Positions 1 through 7,131 of a DNA stretch of 19,808 nucleotides are shown here, piece by piece (within the stretch, counting starts at the first letter, position 1; the number at the start of each line of letters is the position of its first letter). A model generated the notes under the pieces. The model had not been told where the DNA came from. It did no database searches and was given only the letters and a program-made list of their open reading frames with translations. Made by a program: the position numbers and the translations under genes. The DNA is taken from the NCBI GenBank assembly GCA_015069525.1, contig SVIK01000011.1, positions 1 to 19,808 of the forward strand, written 5' to 3'. This DNA is from Clostridiales bacterium (lineage in GTDB: Bacteria; Bacillota; Clostridia; Christensenellales; Borkfalkiaceae).

Positions 1-277
1 GACAAAAGATTAAGGTGCGCACGGCTGGTGACGGTGTAAACACCCGCCACGGCAATTGGAGCGAAGAACTCGGCTTTGGCGAATCGAGTGGCGGTGGTAA
101 TGAAGGTGGCGAAGTTGGTCCTGGTGAAGGTGGCGAAGTTGGCCCTGGCGAAGGTGGCGAAGGCAATGAGGACGACCCTAATGAAGGTGGCGGGGAAGTG
201 ACTTCGCTTGAAGCGCCCGTAGTCACGATTGACCATACGACGGGTATCGCAAGCTGGGAAGCTGTGAAAGGCGCTAC
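1..277 (+). repeat. Direct repeat copy 1 (shared with 2473-2683)
   Basis: Bases 1-105 are identical to 2473-2577. Bases 171-277 match 2577-2683 with five differences by eye. The 66 bases between (105/106 to 170) are present only in this copy. A further identical 29-base stretch occurs at 429-457 and 2835-2863. The left edge of the repeat lies outside the window. Confidence 0.95.
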
Positions 278-2108
278 GCATTACGTAATCAGCGTGGATA
301 ACAGCAACACTTCTCAAATTAAAGAAATTATAACGGAAACCTCTTGGCAAATTCCCGAATTATACGGTGGCGTGAAGGTACGCGCAAAGACGGGCGAAGT
401 GGAAAGTACGTGGAGTGTTTGGAAGGCTTGGGATAAAACGCAATATAATCCTGGTGGTGAAGTGACGCCTCCTGAAGAAGGCGAACTTGAAAAACTTGTA
501 AGCCCTGAAATCACGTTGGAAGAAAACGTAGCAACGTGGAGCGCGGTGGAAGGTGCAAGCAGATACGTTTATAAAGTTGGTGAAAACGGCACGGAGAACG
601 AAGCGAGCGAACCTTTGGAAATAACGCTTAACGAAGGGGAAGCACTTTACGTAAAAGCAGTTGGCGACAACGAAACGTACAGCGACAGCGATTGGGTAAT
701 TGGCACGACGTTTGAAAAGACGAAGCTTGCTACGCCTGCTACGATTAACCTTAACGGCTCTACGCTGGAATGGGCGCCTGTCACGGGTGCAACGAGCTAC
801 GTTGTGGAAATAAACGGCGTTGAAAAGACGACGACGGCAACCTCTTACGAGCTTACGGAAACGGCTACGGTAAGGGTAAAAGCGGTCAGCACCAATACGG
901 CGGTTTATAGTGATAGTGATTGGACGGATGAGGTGAAATATAAGAAGCCTGCTGTTTCGCTTGGTACCGTTTCGGCAGAAATCACCAATAATATTGTTAA
1001 GTGGAGCGCAGTTGCAAACGCAAGCGAATACGACTATTCGTTTGACGGTGGCGCTACGGTTGCTGGCACGACGACGAACACGACGATTTCTATTGACTAC
1101 AATCAATCGGTTGTTATCCGTGCGAAAGGGGACGGCACGACGTATGCAAACGGTGCATGGTCTACTCCTGTGACGAATACGACGGCGTACATTTTACATA
1201 ACTGTGATACGACGACGGGATTTGCAGGTGGCATAACCTTTGCGCAAAATACGGACGCAACGTACATCAAAGAAGGTACGGCTTCCGTAAAAGCAAACGG
1301 TGTGACGACGAATGCAATTTGGACGACGATTCAATTAACGAAGAACGGCGTACCCGTGACGCCTGCTAACCTTGACAGCCTTGGGTTCTCGGCAATCCAA
1401 TTTGACGTATATAACGCAGAGGCGTCGGCAGTAAACTTGTTCTTGTCTACAAGACAAGCAAAAGAAGACAATACGGCGCTTGCAGTTGGTTGGAATAAGG
1501 TGACGGTTAGCATCGCTACGCTTAAATCGGAAATTCAAGCAAACGCGTCGCAACTTGACGCTTCGGGTAATTTCTACTTACAAGTGGTAGGCAACGTATA
1601 CTTTGATAACGTAATTGGTATCGTAGGCGACGGTAGCTCTTCTGGTGGAAATAGCGGTACGGAGACGCCTCCTGTTGTGGACGATAGCGTTTTGAACAAT
1701 TTCGATTCAGTAAGCGATATGGGTTGGTTGCCTGGCCAATTTGCCAAGAGCAAAACGGCAAACGGCGTGACGATTACGAACACAAGCGGTGGCGATTTGG
1801 TATATCCTACAATTAGTATCTATTTAACGAAGCCTGATGGAAGCTACTATACGGATGCAGAAGTGGAAGCCTTTGAAACGCTTACGGTTGTTGTTAATGT
1901 GACCAACGGTGCAGGGGCAAAATTCTGCTTGGGCGCAAACGGTGATTCCGGTGCCATTTTGGTGGAAGGCGAGAACACGATTACGTTTACGAAAGCACAA
2001 CTTATTGCAAGCACGCAATTGTTCGTGGATACGGGTATGTTCTACGTGACGGTGAGCTCCTTTACGACGAATATGCAACTCGAATTCGTATCGGCGACGA
2101 AAGCATAA
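1..2108 (+). CDS. Partial repeat-rich surface protein (FN3-like repeats plus jelly-roll domains), 5' end outside window
   Basis: The reading frame is open from the first base. Comparison with the downstream paralogue (2193-4370) shows that the true start lies upstream of the window; the first in-frame GTG at 15 is an internal valine codon. At least four repeats of about 75-85 residues carry the pattern 'W.AV.GA..Y......G...VKA', resembling fibronectin type III-like modules of extracellular clostridial proteins. A Gly/Glu/Asn/Pro-rich linker (about 90-200) separates the first two. A jelly-roll or carbohydrate-binding-like domain follows (about 1195-1625), containing GWNKVTV and VYFDNVIG. A Gly/Ser/Thr linker and a second, more diverged domain of this kind (about 1690-2105) end the protein. 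No membrane anchor or sortase motif is seen at the C-terminus. By analogy to its neighbour it is probably an exported lipoprotein. Binding target unknown; adhesion or glycan binding is inference only. Confidence 0.85.
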   Translation, partial: QKIKVRTAGDGVNTRHGNWSEELGFGESSGGGNEGGEVGPGEGGEVGPGEGGEGNEDDPNEGGGEVTSLEAPVVTIDHTTGIASWEAVKGATHYVISVDNSNTSQIKEIITETSWQIPELYGGVKVRAKTGEVESTWSVWKAWDKTQYNPGGEVTPPEEGELEKLVSPEITLEENVATWSAVEGASRYVYKVGENGTENEASEPLEITLNEGEALYVKAVGDNETYSDSDWVIGTTFEKTKLATPATINLNGSTLEWAPVTGATSYVVEINGVEKTTTATSYELTETATVRVKAVSTNTAVYSDSDWTDEVKYKKPAVSLGTVSAEITNNIVKWSAVANASEYDYSFDGGATVAGTTTNTTISIDYNQSVVIRAKGDGTTYANGAWSTPVTNTTAYILHNCDTTTGFAGGITFAQNTDATYIKEGTASVKANGVTTNAIWTTIQLTKNGVPVTPANLDSLGFSAIQFDVYNAEASAVNLFLSTRQAKEDNTALAVGWNKVTVSIATLKSEIQANASQLDASGNFYLQVVGNVYFDNVIGIVGDGSSSGGNSGTETPPVVDDSVLNNFDSVSDMGWLPGQFAKSKTANGVTITNTSGGDLVYPTISIYLTKPDGSYYTDAEVEAFETLTVVVNVTNGAGAKFCLGANGDSGAILVEGENTITFTKAQLIASTQLFVDTGMFYVTVSSFTTNMQLEFVSATKA
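105..164 (+). repeat. 24-bp in-frame tandem repeat, 2.5 units
   Basis: Units at 105-128 and 129-152 differ at two third-codon positions, and a 12-base partial unit follows at 153-164. Each unit encodes GGEVGPGE. The array lies in the flexible linker between FN3-like repeats of the first surface protein and is absent from the paralogue, so it is a copy-number expansion that lengthens the linker without breaking frame. Confidence 0.9.
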
Positions 2109-2138
2109 GGATTGCATAACAAATTAAATCAATAACGT

Positions 2139-2170
2139 TTCGCCCTTTGCGTGAAAGCGCAAAGGGCGAA
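2139..2170 (+). promoter_or_regulatory. Intercistronic hairpin between the two surface-protein genes
   Basis: Arms CGCCCTTTGCG (2141-2151) and CGCAAAGGGCG (2158-2168) are a perfect 11-bp inverted repeat with a 6-base loop, extended to 13 bp by flanking TT/AA. No T-run follows on either strand, so it is not a canonical intrinsic terminator. It lies 24 bases before the downstream start codon. It could stabilise mRNA ends or partly terminate transcription. Confidence 0.7.
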
Positions 2171-2192
2171 TAAGTATAAAGAGAGGTTCTTT

Positions 2193-4370
2193 ATGAAAGG
2201 AAAAAAATTGGCGAAAATTTTATTGCTCGTAGGGGTTGCTTCCTGTTTGTCCTTTGCAACGATGGCTTGTGGAGAAGATGGCAACGGTGGCGCTGGTGGT
2301 GGCACCAACGTGGAAAACACGCCTACTAAATTGGGGAAAGTCGTACTTTCGGTAGACGAAAACGGCCTTGCAACGTGGGAAGCGGTGGAAGGTGCGACGG
2401 AGTACGAATACACGCTGGACGGTGGAGCTACGTTTGTACGTACGACGAAATGCGCCGTACAGCTTGAAGAAGGACAAAAGATTAAGGTGCGCACGGCTGG
2501 TGACGGTGTAAACACCCGCCACGGCAATTGGAGCGAAGAACTCGGCTTTGGCGAATCGAGTGGCGGTGGTAATGAAGACGACCCTAATGAAGGTGGCGGT
2601 GAAGTGACTTCGCTTGAAACGCCCGTAGTCACGATTGACCATACGACGGGTATCGCAAGTTGGGAAGCCGTGGAAGGCGCTACCGAGTACGTTTACGCAT
2701 TTGTATATGGAACGAACATTCAACCTGCGGGTTCGACGACGGAAACATCTATAAAAATCCCTGATATTTACGGCGAAATTGCTGTTTTCGCAAAGAACGG
2801 CGACGTGGAAAGCGGGTGGAGCGTGAAGAAAACGTGGGATAAAACGCAATATAATCCTGGTGGAAATGAACAAGAAAAGCCCGCACTTTCTAACGTGGTC
2901 GTTTCCATTACGGACAATATTGCACGTTGGGATGCCGTGGCAAATGCAAGCGGATATATTTATTCGTACGACGGCGGTACGACGACGTTTGAAACGACGA
3001 AGACGGTGCTTTCGCTCGATTATAATCAGTCTTTACAGGTAAAGGCGAAAGGGAACGCAACGTACGCGGACAGCGAGGCTTGGTCGAACGTAGTCAAGAA
3101 CGACACTTGCGACGTTTTGCACCGTTGTGAACAAGTGAATTTTGGTACGACGGGCGAACTTTTCAACGCTGGCGGAACGGACGCAACGCACTCGACGGTG
3201 TTCAAGTCTACGGAGAACGTAATCGTGGGCGATTATTCTGTACGCGTAGAGGCTGGAAACGGGACGTGGATTGTGCCTTATTTGAAGGTGAACGGCGTGG
3301 AAGGCGAAAACAGAATTACGGGCGTAAAACCGATTCGCGAGCATATGGAAAAGTACGAGTATTTGCAGGTGGAAATTTATAACGCCAACGACAAAGACAC
3401 CGCTTTGTATATGTACGAAACGACGACCAATCCGCCTGTGTTTACCTTAAAGCCTGGTTGGAATACGGTAAAATTGAATAGAGAGCTTGTATTAAGCCGT
3501 ATCGATATGGCGGACGAAAATGCCGATTATCAAGAGGAAACGGGTATGGTTGCTCCTCGTTGGGGCTTGCGTCAGTTGGACGAATGGGGCGGTTTCTATT
3601 TCTATACGACGGGCACGGTATACTTTGATAACTTTATCGGCGTATACGATAAATCGCCTGCGGAAAAACTCCCTGCACCGCAATTAACGGTAAACGGCAA
3701 TAACGTGAGCTGGACGGCAAACGCTAACGCGAGCAAATACGTATACCGTTTGGAGGTAGACGGCGAGGACTATCACTTGGAAAAGAGAGCGGAGGGCAAT
3801 CCGATAACGCTGACAAAGAGTGGTAAGCTGTACGTTAAAGCGGTGGGTGACGGTGCAAATTATTTAAGTAGCGATTACGCCGTTATCGATTTTACGTACG
3901 TAAACGTACCGACGGAAGTAAAGACGGTTTTGAATAGATGCGAACCGCCTGCAGGCGAACAAGTGGCTTGGTATATGACGGCGCAATTTGGTACAATCAC
4001 GCAAGACGCTACCTATCATACGGAGGGAAATTCGGCGTTTAAATTGGTGACGAGCGCGGACGGATATGTTTGTATCATGCTTCGTGACGCGTCTGGAAAC
4101 TTGACGGTGGACGGCTTAAAGGAGTTCGATAAACTGTATTTTGATATTTACAACGCGGGCACGGAAGCGGTAGTGTTAAAATTCTTTGACGGTGCGACGG
4201 TGGTGACGACGTTGCAAACGGGTTGGAATACGGTAGTTATCGATAAAGCGACGATAGAATCGCAGTTGGCGAAAGACTCTTCGCAGTTTGTCAGTCCCGA
4301 ATTTAGATTCGTTGTTCCAGGCGGTTGTACGTTGTATTTTGATAACGTACAAGGCGGAAAAATGCAATAA
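2193..4370 (+). CDS. Secreted lipoprotein-like protein with FN3-like repeats and two jelly-roll domains (725 aa)
   Basis: The start at 2193 is chosen because AGAGAGG sits just upstream and the protein then opens with a signal peptide (KGKK, then a hydrophobic stretch). An upstream in-frame ATG at 2151 lies inside a hairpin. Cys26 (TMAC) followed by a Gly/Asn-rich linker is the likely lipidation site, with VASC18 as an alternative lipobox. FN3-like repeats lie at about residues 46-120, 138-217, 225-305 and 490-570. Jelly-roll/CBM-like domains at about 308-485 and 580-725 contain GWNTVKL/VYFDNFIG and GWNTVVI/LYFDNVQGG. It lies 84 bp after a paralogue sharing near-identical N-terminal DNA but diverged C-terminal domains. 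It probably acts outside the cell, tethered to the membrane. No catalytic domain was recognised; surface binding is inferred from architecture only. Confidence 0.9.
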   Translation: MKGKKLAKILLLVGVASCLSFATMACGEDGNGGAGGGTNVENTPTKLGKVVLSVDENGLATWEAVEGATEYEYTLDGGATFVRTTKCAVQLEEGQKIKVRTAGDGVNTRHGNWSEELGFGESSGGGNEDDPNEGGGEVTSLETPVVTIDHTTGIASWEAVEGATEYVYAFVYGTNIQPAGSTTETSIKIPDIYGEIAVFAKNGDVESGWSVKKTWDKTQYNPGGNEQEKPALSNVVVSITDNIARWDAVANASGYIYSYDGGTTTFETTKTVLSLDYNQSLQVKAKGNATYADSEAWSNVVKNDTCDVLHRCEQVNFGTTGELFNAGGTDATHSTVFKSTENVIVGDYSVRVEAGNGTWIVPYLKVNGVEGENRITGVKPIREHMEKYEYLQVEIYNANDKDTALYMYETTTNPPVFTLKPGWNTVKLNRELVLSRIDMADENADYQEETGMVAPRWGLRQLDEWGGFYFYTTGTVYFDNFIGVYDKSPAEKLPAPQLTVNGNNVSWTANANASKYVYRLEVDGEDYHLEKRAEGNPITLTKSGKLYVKAVGDGANYLSSDYAVIDFTYVNVPTEVKTVLNRCEPPAGEQVAWYMTAQFGTITQDATYHTEGNSAFKLVTSADGYVCIMLRDASGNLTVDGLKEFDKLYFDIYNAGTEAVVLKFFDGATVVTTLQTGWNTVVIDKATIESQLAKDSSQFVSPEFRFVVPGGCTLYFDNVQGGKMQ
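2473..2683 (+). repeat. Direct repeat copy 2 (shared with 1-277)
   Basis: The first 105 bases are identical to window bases 1-105. The remaining 107 bases match 171-277 with five differences, so this copy lacks the 66-base linker expansion. The sharp contrast with the poorly matching rest of the two genes suggests recent duplication or gene conversion. Confidence 0.95.
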
Positions 4371-4386
4371 AAGAAAGGCATAAACA

Positions 4387-4416
4387 AACGGCGGGCGCGT
4401 TTTTGCGCTCGCCGTT
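4387..4416 (+). terminator. Hairpin 3' of the surface-protein gene, no T-tract
   Basis: Arms 4387-4398 and 4405-4416 form a 12-bp GC-rich stem (one G-U pair) with a GTTTTT loop, 17 bases past the stop codon. The sequence after it is not T-rich on the + strand, so it is only a probable transcript end or 3' stabiliser. Confidence 0.45.
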
Positions 4417-4476
4417 AAGCTTGCTAAAAAAAATCGAAAAAATCATAAAAAAAATTGCAAAAGCTTTCAAAAAAGA

Positions 4477-4505
4477 TTGACAAGTATTTCAAAGTGTGGT
4501 AAACT
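4477..4505 (+). promoter_or_regulatory. Promoter of rpmG-secE-nusG-rplKA
   Basis: A perfect -35 TTGACA (4477-4482), a 17-base spacer and the -10 TAAACT (4500-4505), with an extended -10 TG at 4497-4498. Transcription would begin near 4512, about 45 bases before rpmG. A vegetative sigma-A promoter fits the highly expressed genes downstream. Confidence 0.8.
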
Positions 4506-4555
4506 CTATATACGCGCCTGAAAATAGGTGTAATTTTTTTGTATGGAGTTTTACT

Positions 4556-4720
4556 ATGGCAACCAAAACGGCAAGAGCCAAAATTACGTTTGAATGTACC
4601 GAATGCAAGCATAGAAACTATGACAGCATTAAGAACAAAAAGAACGACCCTGATAGACTCGTTCTTTCCAAGCACTGCCCGTTCTGCAAGAAGCACACGG
4701 AACACAAAGAATCTAAATAA
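4556..4720 (+). CDS. rpmG: Large subunit ribosomal protein bL33
   Basis: A 54-residue protein of the usual bL33 length, a component of the 50S subunit near the E site. Two CxxC pairs, Cys14/Cys17 (CTEC) and Cys41/Cys44 (CPFC), form the zinc ribbon of the C+ type of L33. The ATG at 4556 is chosen over an upstream in-frame ATG at 4496 because GGAG lies seven bases before it, the protein then begins [14 protein letters not shown] like other L33 proteins, and 4496 overlaps the promoter. It opens the operon with secE and nusG, the usual arrangement in Firmicutes. With intact Cys pairs the protein should depend on zinc; no zinc-responsive (Zur-type) operator was recognised upstream. Confidence 0.96.
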   Translation: MATKTARAKITFECTECKHRNYDSIKNKKNDPDRLVLSKHCPFCKKHTEHKESK

Positions 4721-4776
4721 TTCGGTAGCGCACGCGTAATATAATTAGGTACGCACGCGCGAAATGGAGAAACGCG

Positions 4777-5004
4777 ATGGCGAACAACGCAACAAAAACG
4801 AAAAAGAAGAAACCGAATTGGTTTCGTCGTGTGGGCGCAAAGTTTAAGGAAACCTTTTCCGAGCTCAAAAGAGTGACTTGGCCCTCCTTCCCTACGGTTC
4901 TCAAGACGACGGGTGTCGTCCTTGCAATTGTCTTTGCTTTCCTCGTACTCGTGACGGGGGTAGACTACGGCTTGGGCGCTCTCCTTAAAGTGATTACGAA
5001 GTGA
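4777..5004 (+). CDS. secE: Preprotein translocase subunit SecE
   Basis: A 75-residue single-pass SecE of the short Gram-positive type. A Lys-rich cytoplasmic N-terminus is followed by the conserved amphipathic segment with ELKRVTWPS (about residues 29-37) and one membrane helix (about residues 43-65). SecE clamps SecY in the SecYEG channel of the cytoplasmic membrane. GGAG precedes the ATG by about eight bases. It lies 56 bp after rpmG and 13 bp before the nusG start, the classic secE-nusG pair. No tRNA-Trp gene is found between rpmG and secE. Confidence 0.96.
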   Translation: MANNATKTKKKKPNWFRRVGAKFKETFSELKRVTWPSFPTVLKTTGVVLAIVFAFLVLVTGVDYGLGALLKVITK

Positions 5005-5017
5005 GGGGGTGAGCGAT

Positions 5018-5581
5018 ATGCCCATGAACGAAGAACCTAAATGGTATATTCTTCATACCTATTCCGGGTATGAAGCAATGGTTAAAGACAGCCTTGAAAA
5101 GTTGATTGAAAACAACAACTTGGGCGACTATATCGTTGATTTGAAAATCCCTATGGAGCAAGTCATCGAGGAGAAAAACGGTAAGCGCAAAATCGTGGAA
5201 AGAAAGCTTTTGCCTTGCTACGTTTTCATCAAGATGATTTATACCAACCAAATTTGGTATTACGTGACGAGCACTCGTGGCGTGACGGGATTTTGCGGCC
5301 CCCAAGGCAGGCCTATCCCTATGAAACCGGAAGAAATCCGTAAGATGAGATTGGAAGATAATCCCGTCACGGAAGAATTCAAGGTAGGGGATACCGTCAC
5401 GGTTGAAGACGGACCTTTGTCAGGGTTTATCGGCGAAATCAAAGAAATCAACGATACGGCGAAGAAGGCGAGAATCGTCACCAGTATGTTTGGAAGAAGC
5501 ACGGAAGTGGAAGTGGAATATATCCAAATTAAGAAGGTAGACGCAACCATTCCCGAAACGAGCGAAGAAGAAGCAGAATAA
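5018..5581 (+). CDS. nusG: Transcription termination/antitermination protein NusG
   Basis: A 187-residue NusG. The NGN domain (about residues 1-110, WYILHTYSGYE near the start and LLPCYVFIKM in the middle) binds the RNA polymerase clamp. The KOW domain (about 125-180, FKVGDTVTVEDGPLSGFIG) contacts ribosomal protein uS10 or Rho in other bacteria. The ATG at 5018 is chosen over a GTG at 5009 because GAGGGGG ends at 5009, leaving a normal eight-base spacing to 5018 but none to the GTG. A further ATG at 5024 remains possible. The acidic tail (SEEEAE) is unremarkable. Located directly after secE and before rplK, as in most Firmicutes. Confidence 0.96.
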   Translation: MPMNEEPKWYILHTYSGYEAMVKDSLEKLIENNNLGDYIVDLKIPMEQVIEEKNGKRKIVERKLLPCYVFIKMIYTNQIWYYVTSTRGVTGFCGPQGRPIPMKPEEIRKMRLEDNPVTEEFKVGDTVTVEDGPLSGFIGEIKEINDTAKKARIVTSMFGRSTEVEVEYIQIKKVDATIPETSEEEAE

Positions 5582-5698
5582 CGCTCGTTTATTACCGCGC
5601 ATAAAAGAGTGCGTGGCATTTCAGTACGTTAAATAAGTGGGAGAAGTATCAAATATATTCAGGGTACTTTGTCAAAACCACAATAGGAGAAAATATTT

Positions 5699-6124
5699 AT
5701 GGCTAAGAAAATCACAGCAGTCGTAAAATTGCAACTTCCCGCAGGGAAAGCAACCCCGGCCCCTCCCGTAGGTTCTACGCTTGGTCCGTTCGGTATCAAC
5801 CTTCCCGGATTCACGAAGGAATTTAATGCAAAAACGGCAGACAAACCCGGTCTCATTATCCCCGTGGTAGTGACGATTTATCAAGATCGTTCCTTCACGT
5901 TCATTTTGAAGACGCCCCCCGCTCCCGTTCTCATCAAGAAAGCTCTTGGTCTTGAAACGGCAAGTGCGAAACCCAACAGTGTAAAAGTTGGTAAGCTTAC
6001 GAAAGCGCAAGTAGAAGAAATTGCGAAGACGAAGATGCCCGACTTGAACTGCACCGATTTGGCAAGCGCAATGAGCATGATTGCCGGTACCGCTCGTAGT
6101 ATGGGCGTGACCGTCGAGGACTAA
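5699..6124 (+). CDS. rplK: Large subunit ribosomal protein uL11
   Basis: A 141-residue L11 of standard length, which with 23S rRNA forms the GTPase-associated centre where elongation factors and RelA act. The N-terminal domain carries [16 protein letters not shown] with Pro22/Pro23, the region where thiostrepton-resistance changes map in other species. The C-terminal RNA-binding domain ends [11 protein letters not shown]. The segment after PPVG reads [18 protein letters not shown] where most L11 proteins have PALGQHGVNIMEFCKAFN, a noticeable variant. AGGAG lies nine bases before the ATG. A 117-bp gap separates it from nusG and contains two weak inverted repeats (around 5595-5619 and 5637-5685) but no clear promoter. 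It is probably cotranscribed with rplA. Confidence 0.97.
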   Translation: MAKKITAVVKLQLPAGKATPAPPVGSTLGPFGINLPGFTKEFNAKTADKPGLIIPVVVTIYQDRSFTFILKTPPAPVLIKKALGLETASAKPNSVKVGKLTKAQVEEIAKTKMPDLNCTDLASAMSMIAGTARSMGVTVED

Positions 6125-6180
6125 TGGAGATGGCGGGAGAGGAGAAATTCTCGTTATAACCGCAAGGAGGAAATTAAAAA

Positions 6181-6867
6181 ATGAAACACGGTAAAAAATA
6201 TCAAGATAGCGTAAAAGCATTTGATTTGACGAAGCAATACGAAGCTACGGAAGCAATGAACGTATTGCTTGAAACGGCAAAGGCAAAATTCGACGAAACG
6301 GTAGAAATGCACGTTCGTCTCGGCGTTGACCCTCGTCAAGCGGACCAACAAGTACGTGGCGTACTCGTTCTTCCCAACGGTACGGGTAAAACGAAGAAAG
6401 TTTTGGTTATCGCGAAGGGCGCAAAGGCAGACGCGGCTGTTGCAGCTGGCGCAGATTACGTAGGCGCAGAAGAAATGATTGCGAAAATTCAAAACGACAA
6501 CTGGTTTGATTTCGACGTAATGATTACCACCCCCGACATGATGGGTATGGTAGGTCGTATCGGTCGTGTGCTCGGTCCCAAAGGCTTGATGCCTAACCCT
6601 AAAAGCGGTACTGTCACGATGGACGTTGAAAAAGCAATCAAAGAAGTTAAAGCTGGTAAAGTGGAATACAGACTTGACAAAACGGCTATTATTCACTGCC
6701 CCATCGGTAAAAAGAGCTTTGGTGCAGAAAAGCTCGTGGAGAACTTCACGGCGCTTATGGACGCTATTATCAAGGCGAAACCCGCAGCAGCAAAAGGCCA
6801 ATACGTGAAGAGCGTTGTTATCGCTTCCACGATGGGCCCTGGTATTAAGGTTCTTCCTAAAATCTAA
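6181..6867 (+). CDS. rplA: Large subunit ribosomal protein uL1
   Basis: A 228-residue L1, the usual bacterial length, forming the mobile L1 stalk that handles E-site tRNA. The signature [19 protein letters not shown] is present at about residues 122-140, and the C-terminus TMGPGIKV is typical. AAGGAGG precedes the ATG by ten bases. It follows rplK by 56 bp in the conserved rplKA pair. In many bacteria free L1 represses this operon by binding its mRNA, but I could not identify an L1 target with confidence. Confidence 0.97.
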   Translation: MKHGKKYQDSVKAFDLTKQYEATEAMNVLLETAKAKFDETVEMHVRLGVDPRQADQQVRGVLVLPNGTGKTKKVLVIAKGAKADAAVAAGADYVGAEEMIAKIQNDNWFDFDVMITTPDMMGMVGRIGRVLGPKGLMPNPKSGTVTMDVEKAIKEVKAGKVEYRLDKTAIIHCPIGKKSFGAEKLVENFTALMDAIIKAKPAAAKGQYVKSVVIASTMGPGIKVLPKI

Positions 6868-6910
6868 CGGAAGAATTGGGCCGAAAGGCTAAAAAATCAA
6901 AAATTTTCGT

Positions 6911-6942
6911 CAAAGGCGGTTAAAAATAGTTGACTGCCTTTG
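6911..6942 (+). terminator. Hairpin at the end of the rplKA unit, overlapping the next promoter
   Basis: Arms CAAAGGCGGT (6911-6920) and ACTGCCTTTG (6933-6942) pair over 10 bp with one G-U. No T-tract follows, so termination is uncertain. The 3' arm contains part of the -35 element of the rplJ promoter. Confidence 0.4.
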
Positions 6943-6958
6943 GCGGAGATGATATAAT
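6930..6958 (+). promoter_or_regulatory. Promoter of rplJL
   Basis: -35 TTGACT (6930-6935), a 17-base spacer and a perfect -10 TATAAT (6953-6958), with an extended TG at 6950-6951. Predicted start near 6965, giving a leader of about 165 nt before rplJ. Confidence 0.9.
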
Positions 6959-6964
6959 AAGACA

Positions 6965-7110
6965 GTAAAAAATAAAACACCGTAGAAAACGAGTACCGTT
7001 CGGTTTGATGAGAAATCGCTCGTCGAGGTTGTAAGGAAATACTTTTTTGTGTGAACAATGGGTCCTTATGCCACTATGGTGTAAGGAATTTTTTTATCGT
7101 CAGGCGGAAA
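6965..7110 (+). ncRNA. Ribosomal protein L10 leader (rplJL autoregulatory 5' UTR)
   Basis: A long untranslated leader between a strong promoter and rplJ is the position of the L10 leader family in Firmicutes, where L10 (with L7/L12) binds its own mRNA and causes early termination. Visible structure: ACGAG/CTCGT stem around 6991-7023 enclosing an ACCG/CGGT hairpin, then GTAAGGA at 7031-7037 and again at 7081-7087. Either copy can pair with TCCTTA (7063-7068): the first pairing would be an antiterminator, the second makes the terminator. The family assignment rests on position and architecture, not a covariance search. Confidence 0.75.
7063..7095 (+). terminator. Regulated intrinsic terminator in the rplJ leader
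   Basis: TCCTTA (7063-7068) pairs with TAAGGA (7082-7087), with inner CCAC/GGTG pairing, followed by seven Ts (7089-7095). It lies 37 bases before the rplJ start, so it must be bypassed for expression, consistent with attenuation. Confidence 0.8.
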
Positions 7111-7131
7111 CGCTTAAAGGAGGTAAAATTT

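Noticed and set aside
15..17. GTG as the start codon of the first surface protein
   Set aside because: The frame is open to base 1 and the paralogue shows this Val lies well inside the protein.
105..164. CRISPR-like repeat array
   Set aside because: The repeats are contiguous without spacers and encode an in-frame Gly/Glu linker.
360..1106. Long - strand open frame antisense to the first surface protein (248 codons)
   Set aside because: Arg/Phe/Cys-rich, no recognisable domain, no ribosome binding site; it is a shadow of the strongly biased + strand gene. The same applies to 2220-2873, 11566-12288, 13425-14192 and 14603-15358 on the - strand.
2151..2192. Upstream start for the second surface protein
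   Set aside because: It lies inside a hairpin, has no ribosome binding site, and would put 14 charged residues before an otherwise good signal peptide.
4721..4776. tRNA-Trp gene between rpmG and secE
   Set aside because: The gap is only 56 bases, with no cloverleaf or CCA end, though tRNA genes occur here in some Firmicutes.
5582..5698. L1 protein operator or a separate promoter before rplK
   Set aside because: Only weak interrupted stems (for example AAGTATC/GGTACTT) and no convincing -35/-10 pair; not enough to call.
7051..7131. N-terminal extension of rplJ from GTG 7051
   Set aside because: It would translate through the leader terminator, and a far better ribosome binding site precedes 7132.
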